Shown one piece after another: positions 35,560 to 49,500 of a stretch of DNA of 64,000 bases. The stretch lies in contig CM035236.1 in assembly GCA_020226215.1 (NCBI GenBank), forward strand, positions 59,873,809 to 59,937,808, written 5' to 3'. Source of the DNA: Sindora glabra. Taxonomy: Eukaryota > Streptophyta > Magnoliopsida > Fabales > Fabaceae. Positions within the stretch are counted from its first letter, which is position 1; every line of letters starts with the position of its first letter. Below the pieces are notes generated by a model. The model did not search any database and was not told the DNA's origin. It saw only the letters and a list, made by a program, of their open reading frames with translations. The position numbers and the translations under genes are program-made.

Positions 35560-35740
35560 GAAAATAATCGATCATCTTTACATGAAATTGAAACTATTTT
35601 GAATTAGTTTATTGTATTGCCCCACATAAAAAAGCAACATCGATTGTAGCTACTTTGCGATGAAATTTATGATAGACATGGTCATGCATATGAAAAGGAA
35701 TGAAAGGCCCAATATGATACATTATTTGAATTTTAATTAG
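35560..35740 (+). pseudogene. Ulp1-like (C48) cysteine protease remnant of the CACTA element
   Basis: The frame near 35620-35690 reads C-P-T-(stop)-K-S-N-I-D-C-S-Y-F-A-M-K-F-M-I-D-M-V. This matches the C-terminal catalytic block of Ulp1-type proteases, where C-P-x-Q-x-x-x-x-D-C-G-Y-Y-V-M-x-F/Y-M-x-D-I-V holds the catalytic Cys. The Gly after it is Ser here. Plant CACTA elements often carry such a domain downstream of the transposase part. The His and Asp of the triad would lie upstream in the poorly readable 35100-35600 stretch. Confidence 0.6.
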
Positions 35741-35945
35741 GTAAACACAAATGAAAAACATATAGTCCTATCTTCCCATCAAGTTTATCCATAAACATGC
35801 AGTTTTCTTAAGGAAAGATAGTCCTTTACAATAAAGAAAACATAAAAGCTTTGGAGGAGTGATGGGCTACATATATCTTAAGAGAGATCCTAGCATTAGC
35901 TTGAAAGGGTTGCCAAATGTATAACTTATTAGGTTTAATTGCAAA

Positions 35946-35948
<3 letters not shown>

Positions 35949-36041
<93 letters not shown>
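35949..36041. repeat. (TA)n microsatellite, about 93 bp
   Basis: A pure TA run inside the CACTA element. Open frames across it on either strand are Tyr-Ile repeats. Confidence 0.95.
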
Positions 36042-36043
<2 letters not shown>

Positions 36044-36259
36044 TTGTACTTGTAAGGCTTAATGGAATTACTTGTAAATATATATATGCTTTGTATGCAT
36101 TATTAAAGTTGTTCATAAGTGTTATTATATGATTTGATATTGTTTAAAAAGTAGTGCTCTTTTACATCAATAAATGTGTCTACCCTATTATTTATATAAC
36201 AAGTTTAGTTTTTAGTTTGTAGCTTTCGAGCAATAGCAATAATAATTTTAAAAAATCAA

Positions 36260-37951
36260 GAAACCATGTTAGTTGTCTTTTAAAACCAACATGGATACTA
36301 TATGATAAAAATAGGAAAATAACCTTAGTTGTTTATTAATAACCGATGCCAATATCATACAATTTTGATATTATAAACAATTAAAATGGAATTCTTAACC
36401 AGTGTCGATATCATTAGATGTCAATTTTAGTGTATAATGACATGAAATACTTAAATAATGTTATTTTTCTTTTCTCAAAACTTATAAAAATGAATGTGAG
36501 AGTTGAATACGGAAGCTTGTCCTAAAGCCAAATTATAGATAACAGAGGGAGAATGTCTTCCTTGTGAAATTTGTAATACCCCCTAAGATCTCAACTAATT
36601 TATTTTTTTATATAAGCAAGAAGTCTACTTTCTTTTCTTCATAAAAAGATCACTTTAGCTTAACTTCAACTAATTGTTCGCCTCTATCTCATAAGTGTCT
36701 TCTTTTTTTTAATATTAAGGTTTGTTCAAATGGCTTATTTTTTCTTTAAACCTAATGAAGAATGTCTATTTGTTTTGTATTATGAAGATTTATTTGGATT
36801 CTATATTTTTTATTTTATCTTTTTAGATTTTGGGTGCTATTGGTATCATATATTCCTTACGAAGTAAATAGATTGTATAAACATAAATTCTCTCTGGATT
36901 ATTTTTCTAAGGTTATTTAAAGCTAAAAGGAAAGTTATCTAAGAGAAAATTCCTAAAATTTTATCATTAATAGATTAGGCTATGAGGACTAATGCTATAG
37001 ATAATTGTAGTAAATAATTCAGATGGGGTTCATGTTTAGATTTGAAAAAAATGAGCAAATTTCTTACTTGTAAAAAAAAAATTAATGGGCATTTATATAC
37101 AAAGGGTTAGGATGATAGGAATACTATGCAAACAACATACTATATCATCAAAGTTTAATAGCATAAGCTAACTTTCTTTTTAACGAAAGCATATATGTTG
37201 CACTTATAACATCAATTCTGATTTGCTTATGCCCTTCTTTAGCCATAGTGGAATTCATAAGAATTTCTATTAATAGCTATGTCTTTAAAAAATAATGTAA
37301 CTTCATTTTGTGCATTCAAAAGTATTATTTCCAATATTTACAATATGTACATATTATATGTCTTCTATTATTTGGACCCAATTAAATGTATGAATTTGTT
37401 GTTATTAGGTATTTATTATATTTAAGATATTATTTTTTACCATAGAGACATTAAGTTAAGCTTAGATACTCCTATCTTACTACTTGTATAGTAATATGGT
37501 TGTTAAATTTTGTAATTAAGTTTGGATACTTTTCTAGGGTAGTGTGGTTTAGAAGAATTCTAAAAGATAAAAAAATAGTAAATTACATCAATTATTCTAG
37601 AAAACTATCATCCTATATAGATATCACAAATTGGTTATTTAATAAAAATTAAAGTACTATGAAAGAAAGTTGATTTTCAATAGTGATTTATGAATCGGCA
37701 TCTGATATAAACATTCATATCAATTATTTAACTAAAAAACTAACATCTTATTTAAATTATTCAACAATATCCAAAAATTAAACTTATTAGTTATCTTGTA
37801 TAAAAATTAATATCATTACATGTATTCAACATTAGTCTAAGAATTGACATTGAATATATTGGACATACAGTGACACTTATATATACATAGGTAAATAAAC
37901 AATGTGGAATAAGTTAAATAACCAATGTTATATAGCAATTCCACAATAGAT
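36260..37951. repeat. Right subterminal repeats of the CACTA element
   Basis: Degenerate units such as GTTTATTAATAACCGATGCC (near 36328), ACCAGTGTCGATATC (near 36399), GAATCGGCATCTGATAT (near 37691) and AACCAATGTTATATAG (near 37920). They resemble those at 21480-21830 and lie in both orientations. The part 36500-37650 between them is AT-rich with no clear coding. Confidence 0.55.
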
Positions 37952-37954
37952 TAT

Positions 37955-38460
37955 TTAAAATTTGTTTACTTTAAATCTTTATTTTCTAGTATCTATGTGT
38001 TCATGTAAAATTAGAAAGCTTTTTAATAATTAGAGCTATTATTTATCTTCTATATATATCTAAGCCTCAGGGCTTATATAACATAACTCATATTTATAAG
38101 GCACATCTCTAATAATTTCAACTTAACACATTAGAATGTGAAAATGAAGAACATGATACATAGTGCTAGTATGGAAAATGGAACATAATAATTTTTTTCC
38201 ATTTTTACAAGTCTAGCTAGTTATGTTTTAATTTTTCCCTTTAGCCTACATGCTTTATCACCTAACATCTTGTCTTATGTCACATAGACCTAATTGATCC
38301 TATGCCATATAATATGTAGTATTAATGGATTCAACATATTCCATTTGACCAATGGAAGCTAATAAGGAAAATTCTTACAACCACACAATAGGCCTATGGT
38401 GTAAAGCATGAAGTATTGCCTCATTTTACTTTATTAAACAAGGAGAGTAAGGCCAATATA
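37955..38460. other. Unassigned AT-rich DNA
   Basis: No gene or repeat recognised. Confidence 0.5.
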
Positions 38461-38468
38461 CAACTTAG

Positions 38469-39026
38469 GAATGATAATGGAGAACATATAGATAGCAAAC
38501 TAATATCAATGTACCCATATCCATTCAAAATTAATTTGTCCATTCTTTTTCCCATATTCACATGAATAAACTTTTAAATACCTATACCTATCTCTATTAA
38601 ATTCTTGAATCTTTATACTTTTTATTTTTTCCATTTTATTTGAATGATGAAATATTTATCTAAATTATATTATAATTTTAAATAAAAAGTAAAAATCCTA
38701 CTTATAACAATAAATTTATAGTTATCTAAAACATAAAGTTTTAATTGAAGTTTATCTTCAAGAAAATTTTCATACTTGAATGGTTAATTACTTTGCTTTA
38801 GTTTTTTCTTATTAATATGCAATTAAATTTTTATATTAAATATATAATATCATATAGTATTATATAATATGAGTATAGAGAGGGTTAGGTAGTGTAGTCC
38901 CCATACCTAATAAAATCCACATAAAAGTTCCTTTCCTATACTTGTATCCATCTTTTAAGTTTCATTCGCATACTAAATGAGCATAATAAGTACCAATTGG
39001 GTATGGGTTAAATTGTCATCCTAATG
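38469..39026. mobile_element. hAT-like MITE, about 0.56 kb
   Basis: Direct repeats CAACTTAGG (38461-38469, 39027-39035) flank it, of which 8 bp would be the target duplication. The ends are inverted: GGAATGATAATGG on the left, AGGATGACAATTT on the reversed right. The inner parts keep the 'TACCCATATCC' and 'GGGTATGGG' motifs common in plant MITEs of this class. No coding. Confidence 0.65.
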
Positions 39027-39345
39027 CAACTTAGGGTAAGCAACATTTTTTACAATATAAAGCAATAAGTGTAAATGGCTAATTGTGAGATAATTATTTG
39101 TCATGTTGTTAGGACATTTGATAGGAATGCGATGACATTTGAAGTAAAAAAGATATGGTACTTGCTTAGTCATTGTTTATGAATCATGAAAGTAAACCTA
39201 GTCAAAAGGATGTGCAATTAAGGTGAGTTTTAGCTTGTAAAAATTCTATATTCTCATATGATCATAGTGTGTAATTCAACAATGCATGATCGTACACTCT
39301 AAGTTAATGATGTCTATAAGTTGGAGACTATTTCTTAGGCATACA

Positions 39346-42170
39346 TGTGAGATCCAGTGAAAACTTGACTAAATAAACCAATTATAAGAGAACTAGGTGA
39401 CAAATTAAGTTTTTAATATCCTAAATAAAATTTTGCTAAGTACTTAATACTAAAAAAATTTCAAACAGGTCCTTAGTTAGCCATTTTTGTTTAGAAGACC
39501 AAAGAAGTCTAAAAGGCTAAGATTATGAGGAAGAAAAGCCCAAATGAATTTTTACTTGATTTACACAAATTACTTGATTTTATAGTAGTTTCAAAATCAC
39601 AATATTTTTCATATTCTATCACAATTGAGTTTTAAATCTTCCAGAATATGATTATGTGATATTTTTAAGTACTTTAAATTGTAAAATTATTTTTATTTTT
39701 AAAAAATCATGAAATTTCCTAACTATTTTGAAAAATCATCATTTAAGCCACCAGAGAGCTGATTTTTCTAAAATCAAAGTGTTTATGACCTAATGCTTGC
39801 CATGTAAGATGAAGGTAAGGGTCTTCAGTTAACCTTTGGTTGCGTACCTTAAGTTTGGAAGGTTGAAAACTTGTTTCAAAAGTTTCTAACATTGGTACAT
39901 AACTTAGTACATCACTTTTCTACCTTGCATGAGGCATTCAAACTTACCTCTTTCCTCATTCACTTTTGAAAGATAAAGATAGCCTACCCACACTTTTTCA
40001 TTTGAAGAAAACCAACAATATGGCTAGAAAGAGTTAACTTAGTCTTTCACCTCACTCCAAGACTAACTTTACATGTGGAAAGTTGTTATCTCTTAGATAA
40101 CATTCACTTGCCTTCTACAAATCTCTTTTGAAACCTTGTAAAAACCCACCTAAAACCTTAGATATCCCTCTTCATCTCCACATACCTCCTATCACTCCTA
40201 AATAGAAGACTCTTCTTAAATACCATAATTAATAAACCATACAAACTAAGCATTAGGATCACCATTCTACTTCAAGTAAGTAACCATTTCTTCCTTCTCC
40301 TAACAAAGCTCAATGTTTTCTTGCCTCACCAATGAAGATGAGCTTTTCCTCACATAACATCACTTTTTATTTATTTCTTATTTTCCAAAACTTAAGGCGA
40401 AAATTAAGTTTTCAAACACTTGTCTCCAAAACTCATGATTTTACTAAGAAAGGATTTCTTGTTGAAATTTTCTTAAGTTTCTATCAAAAGCAAGCATGTC
40501 TTCAGGTAAGTTTCTACTTAACATCTTTCTTATTTAGGAGGTTATGTTTGCATGATTATTAACCACACGAAGGCTTACAAGCATATTCATGTATGAAAAC
40601 ATATTAGAACATATTTGTATTCTATTTAATCTTTAAGCATGACAATATGATTTTAGGATCTCTCTAACATTTATATGTCCAATGGGCTTATAAAAATGAT
40701 ATATGTTGTTTCTAGAAAATCTTAAAAGATTTGCTATGTTTAGTTGAAAGAGTAGATATGTATAAGAAATTTTATGATACTATAAAATGTAAAGTGTAAG
40801 ATTTATTTATAAGAATTGGTAAATTAAAACCTAAAGTATTTAGATATGTTATTAGGAGACAGCTAAGGTTAAAGGATGTAAAAATATGGGAAAAGAAGCT
40901 ATAGGTAGGTATAGTACTTGTGACCTCCTCTTATTAATTTAAATGAATTTTAGGCTTGGAAGCTCATGATTTTGCTTAGCAAAACTTAGGAAATTTTTAT
41001 GAGAATGATTGCGTATGAAAAATTGTAGTAAAAAACCTTAATTTCCCTTATATGTGTCACAATCTCCATAAAGAAATAAGGTGGAATGTTTTATAAAATT
41101 TTGATAATAAAAGGAAAGATAAGAAAATAAAATATGAAAAAATGTTATAGAAATTGTAAACTTAAAAGAAACTATAGACTTATTATGGAAGTTTATGACC
41201 ATATAGGCTTTTCCTTTAACCGTGGATGGAATGAGCCTAACATGGCTATAGACTTTTGCAAACTTGAAACCATAAACTGACATGGACTTTGATGGACTTG
41301 AAAATTTTAATTTAAGCTTATCTTAGGTATGAAATAAAATGGCATGGCAATAAATGGTATGTAGACCATACCTTGACTATGTGATATTTATGGCCTTGTC
41401 ATGGTTATAACTATTATGATATATTACTCATGTATGGAACACTTAATATATGTTGTGGAAGGAGAATGACCTGGCACCTTGATATTTTTCTGTTAAAGGA
41501 AAAAAGGTATGGTTAATAATTAAGGGAATAAGGGTGGAAAGCAATAGGATAAGGTTGAATGGGTTTTAAGGTGGGAACCTTATACCATTGGTTATGTGAT
41601 TTAAAAAACAAAAGGTATTCAATGTATTTCTTAAATTCTAAAAAATTTCTCATAATTTTATAAATGTTTCTACATATATATATAATAGCCAAACATATTA
41701 GAATAAGGGTTTAGTGGATTTTTACTGAGATTTATATATATTATTTATTTGTTCGTTATTTTTACAAACACTATTCTTAGTGATGGACCCTATATTTAAT
41801 CCCCCCATTTTGATATTTGATACTTTTGGAAAAATTTATTTTTCTCAATTCAACTTTTATAAGTTGGAAGTTTATATGTCCTTATTAGTGGACTTCTTTA
41901 GGCCCTAGTATGCATGTTCCAAAGGTTGATCCCAGTGGGATGGTTCCCCTTTACATTTAATCCAAAGTCCATCATTATATACATTTTGAATCCTACAAGT
42001 GAGGATGCCTATGGTCATTTTAACACAGCTCTGCCACTTTTAACTAGCTAATAAAATATGTGGATCTATTTAAATTTAAAGATTTTTATTTAGGTTTGTA
42101 ATTAAAGGCTTATGCATAAGGCCATTATTGTTTGAATTTGGTTTGTACAAAGCCATAAGGCCTAAAACCA
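39346..42170 (+). mobile_element. Degraded Tekay-related LTR (copy E), ends approximate
   Basis: The block at 41490-41600 matches the conserved block of LTR C at 55590-55690 (GGATAAGG...GGTGGGAACC-type), and the start at 39346 (TGTGAGATCC) lies at the distance expected from LTR C. ATACA precedes the start and recurs at 42170, but the inner 3' terminus there is CC instead of CA, so the right boundary is only a candidate. The pyrimidine-rich part near 40270-40520 gives short open frames with no domain. No gag or pol. Confidence 0.4.
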
Positions 42171-42799
42171 TACATGCTAGACTATGTTTTTAATTATAAT
42201 TATCTGTATGATTTATTAGCATAATTTGCACATCATGATATTAATATTTAATCCTACATACTAGTGACAATCACCATATTTCTAGTAATATTCTTAAATG
42301 TAACAAACTAATATTTTGGAAAACCCTATTACATCATCACATGTGATAGAGAAAACAAGAAAGTAATTTTATATAGCCTTTCAAAACTTATTAAAACTAT
42401 TTTTAAGAACTCCCTCAATTTCTTGTTAAGAGAACATATCTTGGAAAATTGCTATTTTCTTTTTTTTTTTTTAAGTATTCTTTGGAAGAGAGATTTTAAA
42501 GGAGTTATTTTTTGAAGTATATGACTTCACTCTAAAAAATAAACAATCATCCAATTTTCCAAAGAATTAAGATTCAAATTTTAGAGTTTTACTAACCTAG
42601 TCTTATTTTATTATATTTATTTTATGATAAAAATTACTTCAAGAAAATTAGAGGAATTTAATCATCTCTCTTCCTCTTGAGTCATGATTTTCATGGAAAA
42701 AAAATAAAGGAAAATGATACACTTGGTAAAAACCAAGTACTTAAAACCAAATGGTGGTCAATTAAACACTATTTAGCAATAGGTAGTTTGTAGAAATGT

Positions 42800-45700
42800 C
42801 CCCTAATATGAGTAAAAAGGTTTAATATAGATAGAAGAATTCTTTAGATATTTTTAAGGTAAATTCAAGAAAAAATAGAAGTATTTGGAATCTACAGTTA
42901 CCAAGGCTTTGGAGTAACTTAGTCGCTCTATATTGAAGCATCCTATGATACCCAGAGTGGCAAAAATGAGACTTATAGTATCATGGCAAAGGCATACACA
43001 ACTTCAAGTGAAAGGCATAAATATAGTTATTTCAAAAGGCAAATATGGAAAGATTAGGCAAAGTCATTAATTAAGACCTTATGATGATCTTTATTGACTA
43101 ATTAATGGTTAATTATCTTTAGTAAACTACTAGGAAGCTTCATTAAGTTGAATTCAAAATGTGATATACAGAATTATATATGAAGGTAGGGTAAGACATG
43201 ACACAAAAGTGGAAAATGACTAACAATAGTAATTTGTTGACCAAATGTAATTTCCTACCAATTTCTCCCTAGAAACTATGTAACATGTTTAAGCTTTCCC
43301 TACACACTTCCTTTCCCTATAAGTAGCGAGGTTTAGACCAAACCTCTACTATAAATTGAGAGTAAGAAGAGATAAAAAAAGTGAGTTCTTAAGAGTTTTT
43401 AATAGATTTTATTATATCTTTTAGAGTTCTTCAGAGTAGGTTCAAGAAAGAAGACAATTGAGTCCATTAGTAAAGGTAGAACTCTATGAATTTACATGAA
43501 TTCAATTCTTTTCATGATTTTTTTAAGCTCCTTACTAATTCTATGTTGTTTATGGTGGAAACGTCTTAAATATTTAGGAAGGAAGAGCTTTTAGAAGCTA
43601 TTTGAGGTAAGTAGAGATCCACTTCTTTTCTCTTTAGTTTTATTTGAAGAAGATCATTATATACAAGGTGTGTATGTAGGTTGAAACCATGAGTATCATG
43701 GTTAGTTAGTAAATGGTTTTTTGTTTAATTTTTGCATGATTTTCTTTAAGAAAGATTTGTAAAGAAAGTGAAAAAGATTTTGAGAAAACAACTTTTATTA
43801 TTATGATTTTATGTTAAGAAGAAAGAAGAATCACTACTGATATGATTTCCTAGGGCTTTTAAAATTTGAAAAATCAATTTTTCAAGAAAATTCTTTGCCA
43901 AAAAAGCTTACTAACTTCATAGATTTTAGTGCCTAATATAGGCAATTTTGGTGTTTTTAATTCTCAAAAGACTTTACATCATTATCCACTTGAAATTTAA
44001 AAAAGTCAAAATGCTTGATTTTTTTTTTTAAAAAATTAGGATCAACAAAGAGTGATTTTGTTCATTGAGAAGGCACAAGTTTCTTTGTGCTTTAGGGAAA
44101 AATTTTTGTCAAAAAGATCAATCACACACAAACATAAATGTTTTAGAAGGATTTCACTCAAGTTTTTCAAGAGAATTCCTTTTGAAAAAGTATTACGACA
44201 ATTTTGGACAAGCTATTATCTTAGAAAGAAAAAAATTTATTTTTGTGAGAAAAGCTTGTGTCATCAAGTTTTAAGTTATTTTAGAAATGTTTATTAACAT
44301 TCTTTCTAAGTTTTTGTGAATAAAACATGTTTAAAAATGTGTTTGGGAGACTTGGGAAGTTATATGGAAAAATTATTTTTAGAACTAGTGATTTCATGGA
44401 AAAGCATAGTTTCTTTCAAGTCAATTTTCTAGTAGAATGTATTAATTGTTTATGTAACATGTTGTATGGTTGTTTATGATATTTTATACCTTAAATATTT
44501 GTCTAGAAAATTTGGTAAAAAACTAAATCAAAAGATGGTCTCACAAAAGATCTTGTTATTTTTGTTACTAGTGACTAGTTGATTAATATGGCAAGTGATG
44601 CAACATGATTTGAGAATGAAAATGATTGAAAATGTTATCTAATGTATCTATTTTGGTTCTAAAAATTTTTATAAAATTTTGCTAAAAGTTGTTGACAAAA
44701 TAAATTTTGAATACCAAAATGGCCTCTTTTAGGGCATATTATTAGTTTGAGTTGGGGAAAGCAATGGCAACATATTTTATGCTTGAAAATGGTTCAAAAG
44801 TGATATTATATGAGTTGTTATTTATATTGGAAGGTTTCATAAGATTTCATTAAAGTTTGTTATTTAAAATGAATTTTTCAAACTAAAAAATATCTTTTTC
44901 TGATGTATTTTGATAATTAGATAAAGGAAAACTAAGTATGACTTGTTTTAGACTTGGAAAAAGGCTAATGATGTTATTAAATGTCTAAATATGTACTTTG
45001 GAATTTTTTTTAAAATTTGAATAAGGTTTAAAGTGATTGTTATAACCTAATACAAATTTATGATCGTTTCTTTCACTGATATGTTAATGTTTAGTATAAT
45101 CAAGGAATGTCATTGCTATTGGGTAGTTCCCTAATATGCTTATATAAGTAAGGAAATATAGTTTTCTTAGTTTTTGAAATGATATATGAAGTATAGATTT
45201 AAATTGCTTAAAAACAAAAGTTATAAAACTTAGGGAAAAAAACCAAGTTATGCACCACCTAATTGTGTTAGTAAAATTATGAATGATGTGTTAATTTCAC
45301 ACTAATATTTATATGAATAACTTATGATGATAGCTTAAATGCATACTTGATCCATAATGAACATTCTATGGAAAAAAATGGATACTACTCCAAAGGTTCT
45401 ATAATGAAACCATGAGCATATTGAAAGGTTAATGCATAAAAGTCTATATGAATTATTATATGACTATATGTATGCACTAATGTACTTGTATAAAAAAATT
45501 ATTTGTCATAAGGTTTATAGGAATGATTTGATCTAAATATGCTTGTGAAAAAGTAAAATAATAATCTAGCATATAAAATGAAAGCACTAATACCGCTTGT
45601 GGTCACTAGCAATATGATAGAGTAACCATGAATTCTTTTTGCTAGTTTATTTTTATGTTACACAGAGATTATGGTTATGGCTAGCATTTTGACTATACCT

Positions 45701-46520
45701 TATTTATGTGATGAGCTAGTGAAAGGTTGGCATGAAAATTGGCTTTATGTCATACAAGAATGATGGTTATATGCCACAGGCTTTATGCTATGTGTAACAA
45801 TTTTGGCTTGAATATCATATGTGACTTGTAATATGATATTATTGGAAACCTTATAGAGTGGTTTAGGTTTGGCCTAGTGCCTTGACTTCTAAGTTATAAT
45901 AAAAAGACATGTAAAATAAGGTTGACTTGGAAGCACAAGGTTGGGATATGCATAGGATGAGGCTAACTAAGAGTAATAAGGAGAAATCCTTATGCCTCCA
46001 TGCCATTTGATAATGGCTTTAAATATTGGTATTATATATAAATTAGTTATACAATTTTGTTGCTATAATATGAGTAAATTAGCATATAGGATGAGCTAAG
46101 GAAATACATCTCTAGTAAGGAAAATTACTTAATGCATGTCTTGTATATAATCAGTTTTCTTAATTAAAATTGGTTAGAAAATTAATGTGATAACTATCTC
46201 ATTTAGTAATTATATTACTCACTCTACCTGTGATATGTTTTTCGAGTATTTTTATCCAAATGTTGATTGAAATTACTAACTATTGGTGGAAGATATATCA
46301 TACCAAGGTTAGCATCTTTAAGTTTAAGTCTTATTTTAATATAATGGTTGATTGGACTAACATTAGCCATTGATTGAGGATTCAAGTTGAGAGGTTGGTA
46401 CACCCTACATTTGATATTACTAGGCTATACATAGAAAGCCCTAAATATGACAGTAAGTTTTTGAGGACTTCAAGTGTTTTTATCCTTAATGACCCTATTA
46501 CTAAAGCAAAGGATATGACA
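42800..46520 (+). mobile_element. Degraded Tekay-related LTR (copy D), left end unknown
   Basis: A possible right end is GGATATGACA at 46511-46520, like GGTCATGACA of LTR C. The block at 45895-46000 resembles those of copies C and E, and a TATA-like CCCTATAAGTAGC lies at 43315. TGTCCCCTAA at 42797 may be the start, but no target duplication supports it. Open frames at 44052-44297 have no recognisable domain. Confidence 0.35.
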
Positions 46521-49500
46521 ATGCCATAGCACAAAAGTGAGCCATATACTACCTCCTACCACCATCTGTCATACTAGCTAGATCATCCAGCACTAAACTT
46601 GCTTTCTGCGAGTTCATTAGTAGTTCTAACTCTGATTTTGATAACCTTTCACCATCTTAGAGTCTAACGTCCATAAATACAAACCCCAATGATTATAAGG
46701 CTGATGATAAGCCATTAATATAAAGCTAGTTAGGTAGTATTTGATTATTATTCCTTGTTTTTCTATATATTATCACTTTCAAACTTTGCAATAAGTATTT
46801 CTATGTAAGTTTTAGTATCACTATAACCTAGAAACCATTTGTATAAAGTAACTAACCAATTGTGTTTAATTATTTAGTTGTAATATAAGATGTTCATTAT
46901 TACATAACTTATTTTTTTTGGGTATTTTGGTACAAAAGATAGGAAACTTTTTGGAATGTAAAATTGACGAGGCTTTTGAAAATTTTCAAAGAGAAATAAC
47001 ATTTTCTTTGACTACGAAGGTATTCAATTTTTTGAAAAGAAAACATGTAAAAGTTTTTTAAACTTTCCAAAAAAGAAAGATGTCTAATCTATGATTTTTG
47101 AAGTTATCTCCAAAGTATTTTAAAACTAGGTAAAATTAACTAAGTCATTAAGTTTTATTGCTTAATCCTTTTCTATCGTGTTTGTTTTATGGTTTGAGCT
47201 ACTATTTTCAAAATGGTTTTCAACTCCTTCACAAGAATCCTCTCTAACAACCTTTTGTCACATCATTTTCTACATTTTGAGAAACCAATGACAAAAACTA
47301 ATTTTAGAAAATTATATAATTTAAACACTACTATGAGGAAAATAATTATTTTAAAGGGTATTTTCTTGAAATCACTTCATTGTCTCTTCCTAAACTTATT
47401 TAGATATTAATTTGACCCCCAAAGAAATTATTATAGTTTTAATTTTAAATCCTCTTTTAGAAAGAAAGAAAAAAAAATTTCATACTTCCATTTTCTCAAA
47501 GGTAATGTGGAACATTCAAAATTACAAGATTTTCAATGTACAGTTTTCAACAAGTTATATTTATTTGTTGGGAAAAACCATTTCTGGTAATGGATATGGC
47601 AATTTACAGAATGGATATATATATATATATATATGTGTATATTTCTTATCTAAAAATGAAATTTTATCTATTGAATAGTGGTTTAAACCTCATCAAAGAG
47701 AAAAAGCTATATTTTGATTCAATTACATTTGATGAAAGGAAAAAAAATTATAATGGATTTTTAAACCTCGTGTTTTTGCTTCATGCATAGTTTTCATAAA
47801 ATAACTAGTTTTAAGAGAACTAATTACATTATAAAAGCTTGTAAATATGTTTGTTTGATGTCTTTACACCAATCATGATAGTTCAGAAATTGAGTCATGA
47901 TAGAAAAATATAAACCATACTTTTGTACAAAAAATCCATTTATTTCAAAAAGTTTTCCAAAATCAAATATTTGAAGAAATCAAGTATATGATTTTGATAA
48001 GTAAGAAATAGAAACTTCACAATACTAGTTTTCATTCATTATCAAAAAGTTCTATCATAAGTTTTTAAAAGATCTTTTAATGTTATTATTTTTACACTCC
48101 TTAAGAAAAAGACATTTGACATTGAATTTAAAAAATGTTTCTTCTATTAACTAACTCTTTTTTGAAAAAAAAAAACTAATGAGTTTTATGTAATATAGTA
48201 TCATTGTATTTATAGAGTTTTCATCCATCACAATTATTAATCAAGAGTCATCATCAGTCTTACGTTTTATAAAAATTACAAAAGTTTTATGAAGGAAACA
48301 AAGAAAGGCTTATGAAAATGTCTATTTGACGCATTCATGCTGATCATAATTGGCTAAAAAATAAGTTGTGAAATTACAACACTAGCTTATGCTCTCATAA
48401 GTTCAATAAAGTACTAACTTAATATGTAGAGGTCAAGATCATTAATTAACCCTTCAAAGGCTCATAAGAAATGTTATTCATACACAATGAGATTAATTGG
48501 GTGAAGCATTCTAGACTACCTATAAAGCATGGCTTTTAAAAGCAAAATGGCTATAATTTTTTCCATTGCCTAAACCATAATTCTCTAAATGTTAACTTGT
48601 TTATGTTTGCCCATTATAGATAACTATGTTTATTTATTTATATGTATTCCTAACTAGTAGTATAATTTTATGATTCATTTTAAGTTCTATTATTATGTTT
48701 ATCTTGGATTAATAATCATACCCAACACATTGAAAAGTAAATTACTTACATTGTAATATATTATCATAAACATCATAACAAATCTATAGTATAAAAGTTT
48801 TGAATACAAGAAAAAAAAAAGTAACACAATCTAACTTTAAATAAATCTAACATAAACACAAAAGTGCAAATAAGCTTGAACTCAATGATGGTTCCCATAA
48901 ATTAATTTTTTTGTCAAGTTAGGTTCGAGGTTAGGTGATGTTTCAATACCCTCCTAAATAAATCCTTTAACATCAACCTCCATTCACTTTTCCTTCCTAC
49001 CATTAGTTAAAAGATGACATGATATAGTGTTATCAATGTTATCTATCAAGAAATACATGATCTAATCAACTTTATCCTTCAAAATCCTTTATTGTTGCTT
49101 CATATTCAGCTCAATAATCATATACACCAAAATTTCATCCAATTAACTTTATGTAAAAACTCATTTGATTAATTTTGATCCTTTTTGAGATGCTTTTAGT
49201 AGGAAATTATGGTAATGGGTGTCCATTAAATAAGCTTTGCCATATCAATTATATCACTATAAGTAATTCAAAAAGAATTAACTTGCTAAGAATAACAATT
49301 ACAAACATTATAAAAAAATTAACATTTATTAATTTATGGGGTGGTCAGGTCAATAATTGAATAATATTATGACTCTCATAATCATAAGTTAAACAATGGA
49401 TATCATTCATGCATGGAGGTGGTGCAAATATCCTTTAAAAATTATTTACTTTCTTATTTTATATAGATTTCATCATCATCATTGCACTTATGTTCCATTC

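Larger units (their letters stand above)
21360..37951 (+). mobile_element. CACTA (En/Spm-like) DNA transposon, decayed, with a nested Athila-like element
   Basis: The left end is CACTATTATAAAATTGC. The right end reversed reads ATCTATTGTGGAATTGC. About 22 of the first 28 positions match without gaps, and 3-bp TAT duplications flank both (21357-21359, 37952-37954). Subterminal repeats of the type 'TTATTAATAACCGATG' lie inside both ends. Between them are remnants of a Ptta/En/Spm-type transposase gene (22466-23703) and a Ulp1-like domain (35560-35740). Without the nested retrotransposon the element is about 6.1 kb. The last two bases of the right terminus (AT rather than TG) are decayed, so the boundary is well supported but not perfect. 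Confidence 0.7.

Noticed and set aside
44052..44297. Two overlapping open frames rich in Lys and Phe
   Set aside because: No motif, no start context, inside a degraded LTR; expected by chance in AT-rich DNA.
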